In this document: piece after piece, positions 12,185 to 22,636 of the stretch
Numbering within the stretch: position 1 is the first letter of the stretch
Layout: every line of letters starts with the position of its first letter
NCBI GenBank assembly: GCA_964019415.1
Contig: OZ025870.1
Span: 8,824,415-8,888,414 of the forward strand
Direction of reading: 5' to 3'
Source of the DNA: Ianthella basta
Taxonomy: Eukaryota > Porifera > Demospongiae > Verongiida > Ianthellidae
Length of the DNA: 64,000 nucleotides
The notes under the pieces: generated by a model
Seen by the model: only the letters and a program-made list of their open reading frames with translations
What the model was told of the DNA's origin: nothing
The model's database searches: none
Made by a program: the position numbers and the translations under genes

Positions 12185-12520
12185 CGAATAAGATCTTCCG
12201 TAACCGAAAGTCCCAGAAACCAATAATTAAAAATGGCGTCTCGGCCCGCGTGAAAAAAGGAAGCGCTTTCTTCGGCTGCAGGGCAGCTAGGTGAACGGCA
12301 CCCCTCTAAGCTCATGTCCCTCCACCCCCTTAACTGGCATGGCTCGTATCAAGTACGCCAATGACCGGTAGTGGAAGGGACGGTCGATAATGTTAAAAAT
12401 GGCGTGTCGGCCCGCGGAGAATTGACGAAGGACGTCTCGCTTTTCGGCTGCAAGGCAGCTAGGCGAACGGCACTCCGCTAAGAACATGTCTCCAGAGTTC
12501 ATCAACAGGCACGGAGCGTC
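12185..12520. repeat. tandem duplication, unit ~168 bp
   Basis: Two diverged copies lie side by side, each with 'TTAAAAATGGCG' followed by 'TCGGCCCGCG' and later 'GGCAGCTAGG' and 'GAACGGCAC'. On the minus strand both copies keep a similar short peptide (CRSPSC.AAE...AGR.AIFN), so a decayed coding repeat is possible. No full gene is visible. Confidence 0.65.
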
Positions 12521-12659
12521 TCGAGCCGATTCCCGGCAAGGCGCCGATTTTATGGCTGAACAAACATACATCCAAATTCTAGATTCCGTGAATTATAGTA
12601 GGATGCAGTCACCTGAGCATGCCTACTTGATTTTGATTTAATTTCATCATTGTTGTTCT

Positions 12660-12754
12660 ATGGTTGGCTGGTACACCAAAGCTTATATAGATTTTACATG
12701 GTTCAAAGCTTAGCTGTTCCATGGTTGACTGGTACATCAAAGCTTAGATTTTCT
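12660..12754 (+). repeat. short tandem repeat, ~62 bp unit
   Basis: 'ATGGTTGGCTGGTACA' and 'ATGGTTGACTGGTACA' each precede 'CAAAGCTTA'. Both units are non-coding. Confidence 0.7.
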
Positions 12755-14984
12755 GCACTGCATTGTAATCATCACATATTGCCAGGCCCGGCAGAACTGT
12801 CCAGGCAGACCAGGCCAAGGCCTGACCAGACGTTTAGGTCTGCCCATGCTTTTCTATAGCCAAGGTACTTCCTGGCCTGTGCAAGGGGCCGTCTAGGTTA
12901 AATATTGTTCTGACTTGGCCTGACAACCTTTTAAGTGCTTCATCCGGGCCTGATTGCATAGCTACTGCTGTTATTAGAGACCATGCACTTGTTGTGAATA
13001 ATTATTATGGTTTGTGCATGTGATATACATGTGTTTATATAAGCAGAAGATGGCGCTGGGATGACTTGGTAATGCAGTTATCAATTCAGTTTGTGGTGTG
13101 ACATGATCGAATTCATGAGTTTGATCCCCTAGGCCTAGGGCTGTTAGTACAGATGCAGATTTTTATTGCTAGACATTAATTATTATTATGTGGATTTCAC
13201 TTTTATTAATCACTTTCAGATGTACTAATGCTGTTGAAATGTGGTATCCTGTATTTGATATCATTAGTCCATACTCAACTGTAGAAATACTTTATCATGA
13301 GTTATGCTATGTGCCCATTGCTATTATTCATGATTATAGTGTAGTTGAAAACTTGCACATGTCAGAAGGCTTGTTATTTATAACAATACTTAGGCAATGC
13401 CGTGTCACCTATTGCAACTGGGTGAGATTAATTCAAAGGACTTGCATATATTTTACTGTTGCTTGTAATCGCTATAACTCTTTCCTTGTGCTCCCCAGTT
13501 GTTAATCTCCATATTCATGCATGAGTGCATGTGGAGCTCTTTCCAAGGATCCAGACACAGGTTATAATTAGTGTCTATGTAGTGCCCATGCATCCAAGAG
13601 TTGTCATCAAGTTGGGTTCCGTAACTGTTGTTTTGGATAACTATTTTATGCCTCATAATATATGTATACTTATTATTCCTCCTTCCCTACCCTAAAGTAT
13701 TACTATTCCTAATATGTAGTTAAATTGCCTTTATATAATGAAATATACATGCACATAGCTAGGTGTTCGTGGAATGTATGTATGTGTGTGTATATGTGTG
13801 TGTGTGTTGGGTGAGTATCTGTGTGTGCTATGTTCATGCATGTGCACTGGGAGTATGTGTTGTATGGGAGTATGTACACATGTGTACTGTGTATTTGTGT
13901 GGTGTGTGTGTGTCATGTGCGTGTGTGTGTGCGTGCACTAGGTTCATTGCAGTTCATGGCCAGCATGTGTCTTGTACTGTTACCTTGTAACTTTACCAGG
14001 TATAAACAGCATCCCCCCTGTGCATACACATGCATGAATGTGTATACATGTTGTAGCAGGAGAGTTTTGAATAGCATCCTTCTATACCCTTCCTATACCC
14101 TTGTCTGGTCATTGACAAAGAAGTATTTACTCATTACCCAAGTCTTGGAAGTAGGAAATTCAGTACACAACATGAAAAGGCTTGCAGCTCAATAGACAAA
14201 GGAACACGGGTCAATGCAGGAGATGGTCCATACAACACTTATAACCACACACAATGTATAATTATATACGACCCAGCGCAGCTTTTGGCTGTGCTTGCTC
14301 TGCGTCGCGTCGCCCAGTGGACAATGCAGGCCATCCATCACCATTTGGGTGATTGCAGCTGAGTGACACTGCATGAATATAGTGCTGATCTTGTTTGCAC
14401 TGTCATACACTTGCATGCACATATAGCTAGCTACACCTATATACATCATGTAAAAAGAATTGCTTGGTCATGTCTTTACTCAACCAATAAGGCAGTGCCT
14501 AAGCTAAGCAAGTTTTCTGCCCAATAGCTTACTTCGCCACAGAGGAAGGGCTTTCAGCAGCCCAGAACGCTGACACTAAAGTACCCAAATAGCGAAACAA
14601 AAATACCCACGCACCGGTAGCCAGAGCAGTTCCCTAGTGCCAGAAAATAACAGCAAACTTCTGTGCATGTGCGCGTCGCGCCTGGAAGACCCAAATTGAG
14701 GAGCGCGGAGTTTCTAAGAGACGGTTGGCTGCGAGGCACATACACTGCCAGAGCGGCCATGGTTGCGGTTACGTCATTGCGTCGTCCAATCAAATGCCCG
14801 TTTTAAATGCCACGCACAAGCAAACGAACGCACGAACGAACGCACAGACTGGAAAAGATAAATATATTAAGGATAAGGATTAAGGATGCATCATTTCGGT
14901 AGAAGGTAGCCCGGATTTCCCCTCAAACTGTCACAGGAGATGGCACAGAGTAGTTGGAGGAATTGATGAGATACAGCTCAGAGG
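12755..14984. other. no supported gene
   Basis: Holds a CAGGCC-rich patch (12780-12960), a TG-rich tract and short unrelated frames. The minus-strand frame at 14554-14793 begins with a plausible MAALA and an internal GT, but has no domain and no partner exon. Confidence 0.5.
13771..13945. repeat. TG-rich imperfect microsatellite
   Basis: Interrupted TG/TATG runs account for the Cys/Val-rich frames on the plus strand and the His/Thr-rich frames on the minus strand. Confidence 0.85.
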
Positions 14985-15016
14985 AGAGGCACACTACATT
15001 TATGTAGTGTGTCTCT
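14985..15016. repeat. near-perfect 14-bp hairpin
   Basis: Arms AGAGGCACACTACA and TGTAGTGTGTCTCT pair with one G.T, around a TTTA loop. Function unknown. Confidence 0.7.
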
Positions 15017-15160
15017 ATATTGCACTGCTATTACAATTACAATAATTAACTAAATACATGAGTAAACTATGTAAATAGTGTATAGTCAGTACACAAGCAA
15101 TGAAGTCAGTTGACCGTCACCTGTATAATGTGCTGTGGAGTTGCACCAGCTGCCAGTGCA

Positions 15161-15687
15161 CACTGTTAAAAATGAGGAGTGATGATCACACCCAAAATTG
15201 GTGTGAATTGGTTGCCACTGTGAGCACACCCATTTGCAGTGTGATGTTCACTCCAACCATGCAGTACACAACATACCATTTATGTGAACAGTTTGTAAGA
15301 GACTAAGCACTTTACGGTACATTTCACTACAGATAGTACACAACATACCACCTGGTGGGATTGTTTGTGGGTGATACAAAGTACTTAATGGTACATTAAA
15401 TTACATACTCAGTTTGACGAGGTCCTCCCACTGTACACAACATACCATCAGGCTAAGCTGTATCCTGGGTAGCTATATATGAACTTAGATAGCTCGTAGG
15501 ATTCCAAGTAAACTCTCATCTTTGCGTGTAAATTACTTCAAAGTCTCTTAATCTATCAGAAATGATTTGAACAACAGTGTGGATACTGGTGTCAGTGTGA
15601 ACGTCACACTAAAGTAATAGTGTGACTGATCACACCATTGGTGTGAGCACTGAGTGGTGTGACGTTCACACCATATTTTTAACAGTG
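15161..15687. mobile_element. MITE-like element with CACTGTTAAAAAT terminal inverted repeats
   Basis: The ends CACTGTTAAAAAT and ATTTTTAACAGTG are perfect inverted repeats. The next ~100 bases on each side are also roughly inverted (GTGTGA/TCACAC blocks). Internally, three copies of 'GTACACAACATACCA' occur at about 15262, 15338 and 15434. The paralogous locus near 58500-58520 lacks the element and reads straight through (..CAGTGCA then GACAGT..), so the insertion duplicated CA or TGCA. No transposase frame is present, so it is non-autonomous. Confidence 0.75.
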
Positions 15688-15977
15688 CAGACAGTGCCAG
15701 TGCACCACGTGCACACATCATGCATATGTGTCTTTGTGAGTATACACATCAATGCTGTTCAGCAAGCAGTGTGGGTACAGTACCCGACTAACACACTCTG
15801 TGCACTGTATAGTAGTTATTACAATCAGATGGTGAGGTGACTCTACAGTCAGTTCTACTGTCGCCCGCGTACCGTCCTTGGTCAGTATGACCGTGTACAA
15901 GACATAGCTCTAGTGTTCTGTTGCATGTCACGTTAACAGTGAATGTGTCAGTGTCGAGCTCCCGTACAAACCCGATG

Positions 15978-15985
15978 TGACGTCA
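15978..15985. promoter_or_regulatory. CRE-type palindrome TGACGTCA
   Basis: A perfect TGACGTCA lies 8 bases upstream of the ATG at 15993. This is the binding site of CREB/ATF bZIP factors in animals. Its placement in a probable 5' leader or promoter is suggestive only. Confidence 0.35.
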
Positions 15986-15992
15986 CAGACAA

Positions 15993-16152
15993 ATGGAGGC
16001 AGGAAATGAGGTCGCGGATATATCAGACAAGCCAGGCACGGAAGAGCCCCGGTCTGGTGCGTCGCGATCGCAATCGGGCATTGAAGAGTCTGAAACAGAC
16101 TCCACGACAGGACCACTGACCGCCAGCCCCGCAGAAAAGTGGCGATATGATG
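15993..16152 (+). CDS. first exon of duplicated unknown gene, copy 1
   Basis: ATG followed by a hydrophilic, probably disordered sequence (SGASRSQSGIEESETDS..), then 'AEKWRYDG', leaving through a GTAAAC donor in phase 1. The exon at 59522-59630 is a clear paralogue: it keeps the SGAS, 'TDS.TG.LT' and 'AE.WR..G' blocks, the same donor and the same phase. Downstream sequence is also shared between the loci. Family unknown. Later exons of this copy are decayed (for example, stops around 16440-16650 where the paralogue is open), so this copy may be dead or may feed other exons downstream. Confidence 0.55.
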
Positions 16153-16927
16153 GTAAACGATCGCATATCCTTAATGTGTAGCTAGTTAGCTGCACAGTGG
16201 ATCCAGTGTATGAATAATAGCTATAGCTAATGTAAATGGCTAGCTATTTGTGTCGTACCTCTGAAAGCTTATCATTACCGTGAGTATGTTGTCGACTTAG
16301 TCCCCTCCTACGGTAGACCTGTCCGTGTTGACTGTTAATGTTTGTATGTAAAGTACAACATGTAGCTAACAGAAACCAAGTACAAAACTATATAAGTTGT
16401 GCAAAAAACAGCTACAAGTGGTAGCTTGAACAGTTGTGAAACAGCATTGTATCGGATTTACCAGTGAATCTTGCTTTCAAACCACCTCACAACCAGGTCT
16501 GTAACCTGGTGTGAAAGGGGTGCTAGAGCACTATCAGTTGCCACATCTCATGCATATTCCCACGTACTAGTGGCTTTGGCCTTAAACTGACCACAAGGCA
16601 AAGACATTCTAGAGTACAGCCATTCTTTGCTCGAGCATTTCTAAACTGTTCCTAGATGGTCATTCCAAAGGGTAGCCAATAGTGGCTCAATTTGCTACCA
16701 TGTACAATGTCCCACAGCTAGTTTGACTGTTTCTCCTATCAATTTCTACTACCCCATTATGTACTTATACATAAGTGCTCAACGTGACAGGTTGCAAGTT
16801 GAAACATTGAAAAAGTTTGGACATCCGCAAAATAACACTTTGTATCAGTTTAGTGTATAATATGTCGAAAATTCAGTTCGACACCCATGACAATTCTGCG
16901 AGCTATTATCAAAAGTTCTGCATCTAG

Positions 16928-16988
16928 TGGGCTGTTATTGCAACAGTTTGTGCACTAGCAGGAATCACATTGATGTACATAGCTTCAG
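16928..16988 (+). CDS. candidate 61-nt exon shared with 63931-63991
   Basis: Both paralogous loci have a CATCTAG acceptor, a 61-nt stretch and a GTAC donor. One frame reads 'CYCNSLCTSRNH' here and 'CSCKGLHTSRNH' at the other locus, a cysteine-rich pattern. An alternative frame reads through as a hydrophobic helix but would need the TAG of the acceptor to be coding. Conservation of both splice sites is the main evidence. Confidence 0.35.
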
Positions 16989-17705
16989 GTACAATCAAAG
17001 CTTGCTTTTTGCAATTTGTAGGAGTAATAGAAGGGAATCTGACATCAAAAGCAGCTGCCTATAACTCTTCATTTTTGATGGGACATGTCCTACGTGTGCA
17101 TGATTTGCGCACAAACAACTACAACCACATTTGCACAGATATGTGTGCCTGCAGCTAGACGCATAGTCATAATTGTTTGTTGCATGATTTAGTTTCAAAG
17201 TAATTACTTGCTACAGCATACATGATGCTTGGTTTTATATTACTTATAATTATGCATTTATTGCGACTTGTGAAGAGTGGATCACAGAGACTTTGCATAC
17301 CATAAATGTCATAATCATGAAACGTTCAATAACTTCATATCGAACACACATAGGGGAAATGGAACTTCATCCAAAATGTCAACAGATACACAATTGCACA
17401 AATATGCACACTTACTGATTGTGCATTCAGAGCTTCTGAAGGACCTGTGACCTGTGAAGATGCTAGTGTTGTGGATGAAACCACATGCCAAAGTAGAAAG
17501 ACTGTCGCTCCTTTCGAAGTGACCTGTCACACAGCTAGAGAAGCTGCCCTCTGATGAACTAAGAAGACGTTTGATGTGCTGTTAAGGAGCTATTTGTTCA
17601 ATTCTGACTCCTAACCAACTTCAAGTATTGCATGTTCCCTACTTGTCTGCTGTGTGACATGGGTAGTAACAACTTTTGCTACACTTCCTTTGCTTCACTA
17701 TGCAG

Positions 17706-17783
17706 ACGTCCTCTCTTCCAATGATTCCAGAGGAGCTTTAAGTAATATGGAATCCCTCCTTGCTGAGAGAGTACACTCAATAA
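17706..17783 (+). CDS. candidate 78-nt exon, unknown
   Basis: A CTATGCAG acceptor and a GTGAGC donor enclose an open 78-nt stretch (DVLSSNDSRGALSNMESLLA..), entering and leaving in phase 1 like the neighbouring exons at 11805 and 18700. It could be a linker exon of the death-domain gene. No domain recognised. Confidence 0.35.
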
Positions 17784-17974
17784 GTGAGCTTGTAATCTTT
17801 CTTATCTGCATGACTACATGTTTTGCTGATAGAAGCATTTGGTCTGATGGTAATATACAGCCAGTGGTTGTTGGTCCTTAATTTTATTACTTTGTATGCA
17901 CTACTCATATGTACTTGTACTGAGTGTGCAATGATCGGACATAGTTAAAAGTTGTGATAATTGTTTGAATTTGC

Positions 17975-18232
17975 ACAGAATGAGGGTTGTAAGATGGATA
18001 GAGGAGGTGTCAAGATTGGATAGAATAAGAAATGTGGATCTTGAAAGGGAAGATTGGGTTCGGAGGGAGGTTTGAATCTGGTGAATAGATAGCAGCAGAA
18101 TTGGAAGCAAAGTGTAGAGGAGATGAGCAGTAGAGTGATGAAGATAGTGTGTGATGGTGAGGTTCTGGAAAGGCACCCTTGAGGAAGACCCAGACAGAGG
18201 TGGATGAATAGTTTTGAATATCATTACATCAA
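17975..18232 (+). mobile_element. 3' end of a decayed LINE ORF2
   Basis: Conceptual reading gives 'MRVVRWIEEVSRLDRIRNVD' and, further on, 'SRVMKIVCDGEVLERHP' then 'GRPRQRWMN', separated by stops. This order (RM.RWM..V...DR.RN, then GRPR.RW) is characteristic of the C-terminus of many metazoan LINE reverse transcriptases. The minus-strand frame over it is a shadow. Confidence 0.65.
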
Positions 18233-18699
18233 CTGAATATTTTTATTTTAGGGTGACCTCCCACAGGAGATGAACCCCTCATCATGTTCATTGCGCAGAA
18301 TGTGACATGAAGGTTGATTATCACGTGCTTGTGAAGTGGTTGAGCAGGATCCACCAAAGCCCCTGCCACATTATTTATACGGGCTATTTAATAGGGAGTG
18401 ACAGTTTATGGCTAGATGGACATTGCTGCGTATAAGTATATCATATTAACTACAGCAAGGAGACTGGTACGGGCTGAGGAATATTCTATACTTGTTTGCT
18501 CATTGGTTGCTCTTTTCAGATTCGTTGTACTAGTGCTGCTGCTGCTTTGTTTTAATGAGGTAACAATTGATACAAATGAGGTGTCAGGGTACTTAAGAAG
18601 TGACTGCAAACCAGTGAACAATTAACTGAAGTGGTGGTCTCTTTGATGTATGCGAGGTTTACTGTGCTCTATTTGTTCCTTGACCTCCCCATCTGTCAG

Positions 18700-18978
18700 G
18701 CCATAAGAAGTGTGCCATACTGTTTAGGAAGTTTGTCAGCCGAAATGCAGCAGGCAGAGGGAGGGCAGTGCTGGAGGGTGTGGGGCTTACCCCAGAGGCA
18801 ATTGGGATGTGCTTTGGGATGGCACCATATACTGAGGAGGAGGCTGTCCAATCTGGTTTGATGAAGTGGAGAGATGGTGGTGGGGACATCCCCACTTGGG
18901 CATTGCTAGTAGAGGCAATGGAGTATGCTGGGATTGGAATTCAGCATGTCTCAGCACTGGAGAAGGAGCTTCTCAAAG
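18700..18978 (+). CDS. Death-domain exon
   Basis: A CCATCTGTCAG acceptor and a GTCAGC donor enclose exactly 93 codons' worth of sequence, entering and leaving in phase 1. The protein reads 'HKKCAILFRKFVSRNAAGRG..', 'GVGLTPEAIGMCFG', then 'LMKWRDGGGDIPTWALLVEA' and 'VSALEKELLK'. The 'L..W.......P.TW..L..A' core is the hallmark of Death domains, helices 4-6. Such domains mediate homotypic contacts in apoptotic and innate-immune complexes. Downstream it can splice to 19189 (short tail and stop) or, with equal phase, to the 287-residue module at 21774. Confidence 0.75.
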
Positions 18979-19188
18979 GTCAGCATACCTAGTAGTTGTA
19001 CTTCTTAAAGATGACTCCATTGTTATCTACAATATCAACATTGGTTTCAGGATCTTATCTGATATGTGACAATATGACATTAACTTTCCTTTTTGTTTCA
19101 TTCCAATTTTATGTTAAGGTTGGACCATTCTCCCGTCTGTCCTTTTCGTCTGCTTTGTTCTTAAATTGTACTTTTAGCGTCCTTGCAG

Positions 19189-19250
19189 AATGGTATACAG
19201 AATGGCTGACATCAAAAAATGATTTGTGGGACTACATAGCCTCGAGCTGA
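19189..19250 (+). CDS. candidate terminal exon after the Death domain
   Basis: A CCTTGCAG acceptor is followed by 2 nt that complete the phase-1 codon left by the Death-domain exon, then 'WYTEWLTSKNDLWDYIASS' and TGA. The reading frame agrees exactly. It would give a short Death-domain protein tail. It is an alternative to splicing into 21774. Confidence 0.5.
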
Positions 19251-21773
19251 ACCACTTCACAGGCTATTTATATCCGGAAGAGGGTCTGGTCTACGGCAGA
19301 TCAGAGCTATGGTACATGTAACTAGGCTCAGTTTAAAAGGCTTGCATTGGGATGCATATGCTGCTCTTGTGGTACACGCAATCGACAGAGAGGCACAGGA
19401 GCTAAACAAGACAGCCCATTCTCCATCTAGCTGGAATAGGGCATGAGCCACCGACTATTTGCTGCCTGTACATACAAGAGAACTGTTAGGTTATGGGTAG
19501 AGGTACTCACCAGTTCTCGGGTTGATGCAGAGGAGTTGTTCTCAGCATCATTGTCCCCAGTGAGTGCGGCAGCAATGAGACTCTTCCGGAGTAGCAACAA
19601 TAGGGCACAAAGGGGTATCAGCAACGAGGAACGCAGATTAGTAGCAGAAATGAGGAACGCGGAGGAATAGCACAAAGGAACAAGCGAAATAGAGTAACTA
19701 ACTCGTGAAAAACTGTAGTTGATTGAGTACGCTGGCACACAATTTTACATAATCATTTTATCACTATACTATGAAAAGGTTGTTCCATTCTTTACTGTTT
19801 TTAAACAGCAAAACATCAACGTTGTATTGCCACATACCTCTGTCTCTCTTGTTACATGTCTCTGCAGTTGGTGTACCTAATGTGATAACCTCAACCACAT
19901 GTATAGTTTCTGTGCCCAAAACTGTATACTTTCCTCATTTCTTTTGCGTTCAGCATTTACAATTGATAGAGACACTTCACATCCTGCAGCAAGTAGCAAC
20001 TGCCCTCCATCCGAGGTGGTTGTGTGGAATGCTTCCTGTTCCACTTGTGAGTGAACCACTACTGCATAGGGAGGCCCTGCATCTTGTTGTAGTATCATCA
20101 ATATTGTATGGGTTGTTTATGCACTATGAATTCTGTTTTAGTTGGTTTTGTGGAATGCTTCGCAGTTCACTACAGAGAAGCTTGCACAGTACAGTAAAGT
20201 AGAAGATGGAGGTTAAGATTGACAGATGCATCTGACAGCATTTTGCTGTAATCGTTTAAAGTTTGTGGGGCGAATTAGTTTGACGTACGTGTATAAATAT
20301 GTATGGCTGGATAGAATAATATTCCTCAGTGTAATAACTTTGCAGGCAACTGAGAAATGCCAGCTGATCATGACTGGAAGTAGGCATGATATGCATCCAC
20401 TACAGAGGAATTAGCTTACTCAGCATTCCCTGTGAAGTGTACGCGAGAATCTTCGATGGCAGGTCAGAGGTAGAACAGAGAGTAAGGTCATGACGGTCCA
20501 GGGTGGCTATAGATTGGGAAGAAGCTGTTTAGTCAATGTGTCCATGCATCAGTTCTTCTGGATACATGTCCCCATCTGTGGAGCAGTACCTTGTAACAAG
20601 ATAGGACCTTGATGGATTGGGATAGGCCCTTACTCGCAGACGCACAGCCATGAGTCCCACATGGAACTATGTATTTTACAGCATGACTACCACAGAATTA
20701 AACACACAAAGAAACATGCTTATTTTTTCTGTTTTTCTTTTCTGAAAATATGTCCATGCACAGAAAACCTTGCCATGTATGTAGACAGGATTCTTCATGT
20801 ACAAATTTGCATAGTAAATGACAAATTCCGTGGCAAACTTGGGATCACATGAATGACATCACACCTTAGACTTAAATGGCAATCTTTACCTCTGTAACAT
20901 TTTTGGGATGCATGGAGGATATAGTTATATGTACTGTACGGCATGTTACGTAGATGCTTTGATATATTAGGCAAGAATATAACTGTGGAATGCATTTGGT
21001 TTGCTATATATACTTCAAGGGATATGACCATGACATTTCACTACAAGGTTCTCTTCTAGAGTTGGGATGCAAGTTAATTGTTGATGTATGTATAAGATGG
21101 TTATTTAGCATGCTATGTTTGGAACTGTAATTATCACTAGGTTTACTGACTTCTTCTCTTTGTCCGAGTTAAAATTGCAATAGCTGAAGGTAACTGCACT
21201 TGCTCATGTGTTGAAATCATTCTAGCACATATATTTGGATCTGGGTGGCCTGCACCACCCAGCAAGTGATGCGTGCTTTCACATAATGCTTAAATGCTGC
21301 CCAATCAGTATCTGCAATGATTTAGACCCCTCAGCACTCAGGCCCTTCATGCTCTAAATCTCAAACACTTCTTGAGTGATTTTTAACTAATAGTATTTCA
21401 TACCTGCGCATGAATGTAACTGTCTGCATGTATGTGAATGTTTGTCATCAAAATGGCAGCTAAATCTAACGACAAATCATCTGGAGGAGGCATCATGAAA
21501 TAGGCCTCCTTGGACAACGAGAAACAACAATTGTTTGTGGGTGTGCATTTGTAGATGTATTTATAGAGATGTTTTGCATGTGCACCCCTATGTATGATGA
21601 GGCTGTATGTGGTAAGAGTTGCATTGAATTGAGAAGAGTGTACAGTTGTGCTCAATTGTTCAAGAAGGTTTTATCTATGAAGCTCACTTATGTGTGTTGT
21701 AATTTCATTCTATAATAAGTGTAAGGCGTTATGTGCAGATCTTTCATGTGAATCTGTGCTGTTTATGTTTTAG
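19251..21773. other. no firmly supported gene
   Basis: A stretch near 19340-19442 is open and protein-like (LHWDAYAALVVHAIDREAQE), and another frame runs 19443-19670, but they are in different frames with no clear splice pair. The rest is AT-rich with short frames. If the Death-domain exon joins 21774, this is intron. Confidence 0.4.
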
Positions 21774-22636
21774 GCTCCTTGGGCACAATTCAGGCAGCAT
21801 CTCCCAGTGATAGTCATGATGTCTTACATTCTTATACCACGGGTATTGTTTCATGTGACTTGGATGTTATGCAATCGAAGAAAACCCCCAAAGAGGCCAT
21901 CAAGAGCCTGTTTTTCAATACATACTCTGCTCTCACTCGGATTTTGAAGTCTTATTATAGCAGCATCAAGAATGTGGCATTAGATGCTATTCGTATGCAG
22001 CAGGTATCTGCCACTGAAGAGTGTGTTGGACAGGCACATGACCTTCGTACTCTCTTTGAGTGCCTAGAAATAGACAAGAAGTGGAATGATCTCCACTTCT
22101 TAGATGTTGCCATCACCAACCTTCCACTTGAAGCATCTAAGGAGAGAGAAGCTGCTCAGTTGGTATTAGGGCACTACAAATCTCATCTAAGGGCTTTCAT
22201 GAAAGCTACCTCCATCAAGGAGGGGAGGAGTGTGCTTAGGTGTCTTCCACGTAAGCAAGGCAGAGAAGAACGATTGGCTGTCACTGAGATTACAGTTGAC
22301 AAGGAAATTGAAGATTACACTTGTAGAGATTGTCTAGATCTGTGGACATGGTTTCTGATTGAATCTCTGGAGATTCCTGAAGACCGCATTCAGTTTTGTG
22401 ATGCCAAACGTGGGAACAGCACCATACTTATTTTCATGCTGCCACATGCATTTGCTGGAGAGATTGAAGAGAAGCTGTCCAGGCCTGGTGTAGTTTGGGT
22501 GATTATGCAGTTGGGCATCCTTCGAGTTCATGCTGTGGGGATTTTCCACAAGGACCTAAGCCAGGTGCTCCCAGTCATGTCTGTCAGCATCTGTGAAGGA
22601 CTTGAGTCTGGAGAAGACTACATGTCACTGACGAAG
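21774..22636 (+). CDS. exon encoding a ~287-residue module of unknown family
   Basis: A GTTTTAG acceptor starts the exon (phase 1) and a GTTTGT donor follows AAG at 22634-22636 (phase 0). The sequence is soluble-looking and mostly helical in its first half ('LFFNTYSALTRILKSYYSSI', 'EREAAQLVLGHYKSHLRAF'). The second half is alpha/beta ('EITVDKEIEDYTCRDCLDLW', 'STILIFMLPHAFAGEIEEKL', 'LGILRVHAVGIF'). I do not recognise a named domain. It sits between a possible Death domain and ankyrins, so an adaptor, regulatory or oligomerisation role is plausible inference. The open frame continues past the donor to 22954 only by chance, through a G tract. Confidence 0.7.

Noticed and set aside
15161-15687. 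CRISPR-like array from the three GTACACAACATACCA repeats
   Set aside because: Only three imperfect repeats with unequal spacing, inside a MITE in a eukaryotic genome.
17901-18224. 107-residue minus-strand frame
   Set aside because: It is the antisense shadow of a decayed LINE 3' end readable on the plus strand.
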